A stretch of 64,000 nt of DNA from Gammaproteobacteria bacterium (GTDB lineage Bacteria; Pseudomonadota; Gammaproteobacteria; Chromatiales; Chromatiaceae): positions 1-64,000 of the forward strand of contig JAABSM010000009.1 in NCBI GenBank assembly GCA_011390365.1. Reading direction: 5' to 3'. Below are positions 60,767 through 64,000 of this stretch, in pieces. The notes under the pieces are model-generated. The model ran no database searches, was not told where the DNA came from, and was given only the letters and a program-made list of their open reading frames with translations. The number at the start of each line of letters is the position of its first letter. Within the stretch, counting starts at the first letter, position 1. The translations under genes were made by a program, and so were the position numbers.

Positions 60767-61849
60767 CTACCGTATCTTGAGGCTTGCCAGCCCCACCAGC
60801 ACCAGGATCACGGTAATGATCCAGAAGCGCACGATGACCCGAGGTTCGGGCCAGCCCTTGAGTTCGAAGTGGTGATGCAGGGGGGCCATGCGGAAGATCC
60901 GCCGCCCGGTGAGCTTGTAAGAGCCCACTTGCAGGATCACCGAGATGGTCTCCATGACGAAGATGCCCCCCATGATCACCAGCACCAGCTCCTGACGGGT
61001 GATCACCGCCACCGTGCCCAGCGCCGCGCCCAGCGCCAGCGCCCCCACGTCGCCCATGAAGACCTGAGCGGGGTAGGCGTTGAACCACAGAAAGCCCAGC
61101 CCCGCCCCCACCAGCGCGCCGCAGAAGACCACCACCTCGCCCACCCCGGGGATGCTGGGGATGAGCAGATAGTTGGCGATGGTGGCGTGGCCGGTGACAT
61201 AGGCGAAGATGCCCAGCGCCCCCGCCACCAGCACCGTCGGCATGATCGCCAGCCCGTCGAGGCCGTCGGTCAGATTGACCGCGTTGCTGGAACCGACGAT
61301 GACGAAGTAGACCCAGGGGATGAAGAGCCAGCCCATCTCGAAGGTGACATCCTTCAGGAAGGGCACCAGCAGCGTAGTCTCCGCCGGCGTCGCGGCGGTG
61401 TAGTAGAGCAGCAGCGCCGCCCCGAATCCGCCCAGCGACTGCCACAGATACTTGTAACGAGCGGCCAGCCCCTTGGGGTCCTTCATCACCAGCTTCTTGT
61501 AGTCGTCATAGAAACCGATTACGCCGAACAGGGCGGTGACGCCGAGCAGGATCCACACATAGCGGTTGCCGAGATCCGACCACAGCAGGGTCGAGACCCC
61601 CACCGCCACCAGCAGCAGCGCCCCGCCCATGGTCGGAGTGCCGGACTTGGCGAGGTGGGACTCGGGGCCGTCGTCGCGTACCGTCTGGCCGATCTGATGA
61701 TGGGTCAGACGCCGAATCATCATCGGCCCCACCAGCAGCGAGATCGCCAGCGCGGTGAGGATCCCCAGGATCGCGCGCAGGGTCAGGTACTGGAAGACGC
61801 TGAAGCCGCTGTCCAGGGTGGCGAGGTATCGGGTCAGTTCCAGCAACAT
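60767..61849 (-). CDS. mraY: Phospho-MurNAc-pentapeptide transferase MraY
   Basis: Forms lipid I on undecaprenyl phosphate (360 aa, ten helices). The signature [11 protein letters not shown], the acidic [46 protein letters not shown] and the C-terminal [17 protein letters not shown] are present. One base separates it from murF. Confidence 0.97.
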   Translation of the reverse strand: MLLELTRYLATLDSGFSVFQYLTLRAILGILTALAISLLVGPMMIRRLTHHQIGQTVRDDGPESHLAKSGTPTMGGALLLVAVGVSTLLWSDLGNRYVWILLGVTALFGVIGFYDDYKKLVMKDPKGLAARYKYLWQSLGGFGAALLLYYTAATPAETTLLVPFLKDVTFEMGWLFIPWVYFVIVGSSNAVNLTDGLDGLAIMPTVLVAGALGIFAYVTGHATIANYLLIPSIPGVGEVVVFCGALVGAGLGFLWFNAYPAQVFMGDVGALALGAALGTVAVITRQELVLVIMGGIFVMETISVILQVGSYKLTGRRIFRMAPLHHHFELKGWPEPRVIVRFWIITVILVLVGLASLKIR

Positions 61850-61850
61850 C

Positions 61851-63191
61851 TCAGTTCGCCCCCCCGGCTTGTTGGCAGGAGAGGCCGGCGACTACCCGCT
61901 CCATGCCGGCACGGCGGGAGCCCTTGACCAGCACCCGATCGCCCTCGCCGATGATCTCGCGGGCGGCGGTCAGCAGTTCGTCGAGGGTCGCGAAGGCGCG
62001 CCCGCCCGCGCCGAAAGAGCGGGCGGCGATCTCCGCGGGCATCACCGCCCACAGACCGTCGAGGCCGGCGGCATGGGCCTGTTCGCCCAGCTCCTCGTAG
62101 ATGGCGTCGACCCCATCGCCCAGCTCGGCCAGTTCGCCCAGCGCCAGGAACCGCCGCCCCGGCTGCGCGGCGAGATAGCGGATCGCGGCGGCCACCGAAT
62201 CCGGGTTGCCGTTGTAGCTGTCGTCGATCAGCTGGCTGCCGTTGATGCCGGCGATGGGTTGCAGACGCCCCTTCACCGGGACCACCGCTTCCAGCCCCGC
62301 GCGGATGGTCGCCTCGGGAATGCCCAGCGCCCACGCCGCCGCCGCCGCGGCGACCATGTTCATGCGATTGTGTTCGCCGTCCAGCCTGGGACGGACCTCG
62401 ATGCGCCAGTCGGCGCAATGGATGGCGAGGCGTCCTTCCGCCAGACTTTCGCCGCGCACTTCGCCCGCGCCCATGCCGAAACCGACCCTGCGCCAGGGAC
62501 CGGCGAGACCGCGCCAGTAGTCGCCCCAGACATCGTCGGCGTTGAAGATGAAGACGCCGTCGGCGCTCAGCCCTTCGACGATCTCGCCCTTCGCCCGCGC
62601 CACCCCTTCGACGCTGCCGAAGCCCTCCAGGTGGGCGCGGCCGGCGTTGTTGAGCAGCGCTACGTCGGGCTGGGCGATGCGACTCAGACGTCCGATCTCG
62701 CCGGCATGATTGGCCCCCATCTCGATCACCGCATAGGCCTCATCGCGCAGCTCCAGCAGGGTCAGGGGCATGCCGATCTCGTTGTTCAGATTACCCCGGG
62801 TCGCCAGGGTCGGGGCGCTGCGGCCAAGGATCGCCGCGATCAGCTCCTTGACCGTGGTCTTGCCGTTGCTGCCGGTGATACCGACCACCCGCCCGGGTTG
62901 ATGGCGACGATGCCAGGCCGCCAGCGCGCCGAGGCCTCGCAAGGTGTCATCCACCAGCAGTTGCGGCAGATCCGTCGCCAGCTCACGGCAGACCAGCGCC
63001 CCCGCCGCGCCCTGCTCGGCGGCGGCGGCGACGAAGTCGTGACCGTCGAAGCGCTCCCCGACCAAGGCCACGAACAGCTGATTCGGGCGCACCGCCCGGC
63101 TGTCGCTGGTGATGCCGATAAAGGGGGCGTCGGCGCCAATCAGGCGGGCGTTGAGGGGGTGCTGGAGCTGACTGAGCATCAGGTTGTCCAT
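61851..63191 (-). CDS. murF: UDP-MurNAc-tripeptide-D-alanyl-D-alanine ligase MurF
   Basis: Adds D-Ala-D-Ala to the stem peptide (446 aa). The ATP loop [59 protein letters not shown] (in parts) and [20 protein letters not shown] are present. The start overlaps the murE stop by one base. Confidence 0.97.
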   Translation of the reverse strand: MDNLMLSQLQHPLNARLIGADAPFIGITSDSRAVRPNQLFVALVGERFDGHDFVAAAAEQGAAGALVCRELATDLPQLLVDDTLRGLGALAAWHRRHQPGRVVGITGSNGKTTVKELIAAILGRSAPTLATRGNLNNEIGMPLTLLELRDEAYAVIEMGANHAGEIGRLSRIAQPDVALLNNAGRAHLEGFGSVEGVARAKGEIVEGLSADGVFIFNADDVWGDYWRGLAGPWRRVGFGMGAGEVRGESLAEGRLAIHCADWRIEVRPRLDGEHNRMNMVAAAAAAWALGIPEATIRAGLEAVVPVKGRLQPIAGINGSQLIDDSYNGNPDSVAAAIRYLAAQPGRRFLALGELAELGDGVDAIYEELGEQAHAAGLDGLWAVMPAEIAARSFGAGGRAFATLDELLTAAREIIGEGDRVLVKGSRRAGMERVVAGLSCQQAGGAN

Positions 63192-64000
63192 TACGCGCCC
63201 CCTCCGAAATGGCGTTCCAGGGCGGCGCGCGCCTCCTCGACATCATCGAAGGGGTGTTTGAGATCGCCGATCTGCTGATAGCGCTCATGGCCCTTGCCGG
63301 CGATCAGCACCAGCTCGCCCGGGCGCGCCGCGGCGATGATGCGGTCGATGGCATGGCCGCGGCGGCGCTCGATCTCTACCTGTTCGGGATGCTCCAGGCC
63401 AGTACCGATCTGGGCGATGATCGCCTCGCCGGACTCCGAGCGGGGGTTGTCATCGGTAAGCATCAGGCGATCGGCGAGGCGCTCGCCGATCCGACCCATC
63501 AGCGGACGCTTGCCGGGATCCCGGTCGCCGCCGCAACCGAACAGGCAGTGGAGGCGGCCGTCGCCATGTTCGCGCAACGCCGAAAGGGCCTGCTCCAGGG
63601 CATCCGGGGTGTGGGCGTAGTCCACCACCACCGCGGGGCGATCACCGCCGCCCAGCAACTGCATGCGGCCGGGCACGCTTTGCAGGGTCGCAGTGCGTTC
63701 GGCCAGATCCTCCAGCGCATCGCCCTGGCTCAACAGCGCCCCGTAGACCGCCAGCAGGTTGGCGATGTTGAAGCGCCCCAGCAGCGGCGCGCGGATCGTC
63801 TTGCGCCCCCAATCCCCGTCGACCACGAAGGAGAGGCCCTGGCCATCCGCCCGCAACCCCTCCGCCCAGATACGTGGCTCCATGGAGCCCCTCTCCCCGA
63901 GGGAGAGGGGTTGGGGTGAGGGCTCGTTCGTTCTCAGCTCGTAGCCGACAACCTCAACCGACCCCGCCAGCTCTTCAGCCAGCTTCACGCCAAACGGATC
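63191..64000 (-). CDS. murE: UDP-MurNAc-tripeptide synthetase MurE (partial, with in-frame repeat insertion)
   Basis: The C-terminal 270 or so residues of the enzyme that adds meso-diaminopimelate. VVDYAHTPDALEQAL, CLFGCGGDRDPGKRPLMGR and the meso-DAP specificity motif DDNPRSE are present, so the peptidoglycan should be of the DAP type. The N-terminus and ATP loop lie beyond the right edge. Between GYELR and RIWAEGL about 14-17 residues (NEPSPQPLSLGERGSME) are encoded by an inserted CCCCTCTCCC palindromic repeat. The frame is kept open, so the protein probably tolerates a loop there. Confidence 0.95.
   Translation of the reverse strand, partial: DPFGVKLAEELAGSVEVVGYELRTNEPSPQPLSLGERGSMEPRIWAEGLRADGQGLSFVVDGDWGRKTIRAPLLGRFNIANLLAVYGALLSQGDALEDLAERTATLQSVPGRMQLLGGGDRPAVVVDYAHTPDALEQALSALREHGDGRLHCLFGCGGDRDPGKRPLMGRIGERLADRLMLTDDNPRSESGEAIIAQIGTGLEHPEQVEIERRRGHAIDRIIAAARPGELVLIAGKGHERYQQIGDLKHPFDDVEEARAALERHFGGGA
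63884..63925. repeat. CCCCTCTCCC palindromic repeat inside murE
   Basis: CCCCTCTCCC, a three-base loop and GGGAGAGGGG (63888-63910), followed by TTGGGGTGAGGGC. This is the widespread intergenic CTCTCCC...GAGGGTTGGGGTGAGGG type, here within coding sequence. Confidence 0.85.

Overview
The window comes from a GC-rich Gammaproteobacterium. The cell-division and envelope cluster has the gammaproteobacterial order (murE-murF-mraY-murD-ftsW-murG-murC-murB-ddl-ftsQ-ftsA-ftsZ). There is also a complete type II secretion operon, a TonB receptor and a dense load of short intergenic repeats. A sulfur-oxidising or otherwise environmental lineage (Chromatiales-like) would fit, but nothing in the sequence proves the genus. 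Most of the window reads on the minus strand; the plus-strand genes lie between about 27.4 and 43.9 kb.

1-9.7 kb (minus): one long operon that encodes not an ordinary complex I but an Mrp-antiporter/Nuo hybrid. In transcription order it holds MnhE, MnhF, MnhG, a DUF4040/MbhD protein, an MbhE+MnhB fusion, MnhC, a 1044-residue fusion of two antiporter-like subunits, NuoH, NuoB, NuoC and NuoD, the last running off the left edge. To my recollection this is the gene order of the archaeal MBX complex. The NuoD-like subunit carries a CxxC where complex I has acidic residues, and NuoB has one Cys where complex I has a tandem pair. A RAYT transposase flanked by REP palindromes sits inside the operon between nuoH and nuoB.

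10-21 kb (minus): type II secretion operon gspE-F-G-H-I-J-K-L-M, then a GspC-like protein without a PDZ domain and a secretin with a lipoprotein signal. 21-27 kb (minus): a CapD/WbpM-type sugar dehydratase, the NAD(P)HX repair enzyme, scpB, scpA and a methyltransferase-like gene. 27-32.6 kb: a TonB-dependent receptor (plus), then a solute-binding/OmpA fusion and a membrane-anchored coiled-coil protein (minus).

33-38.6 kb (plus): a small ORF coupled to a P-type cation ATPase, a CPA2 K+/H+ antiporter and a double universal-stress protein. 38.9 kb: a 100-bp MITE-like element. 39-44 kb (plus): a secreted S8 protease with four PPC domains, a candidate substrate for the type II system, and a strongly methionine-rich repeat protein with its own terminator. 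44-48 kb (minus): a decayed IS1634-type transposase, an EEP-family hydrolase and a phospholipase D-VTT membrane fusion. 48-50 kb (minus): hemD and hemC, separated by repeats. 50.5-64 kb (minus): the dcw cluster, with nearly every gene pair overlapping by a few bases, ending in a partial murE that carries an in-frame repeat insertion.

A recurring theme is the repeats. At least eight families of short intergenic repeats occur. Many touch or supply the stop codon of the preceding gene (uspA, hemC, the EEP gene, ftsZ, gspH, gspF, nuoH), and one has entered the murE reading frame.
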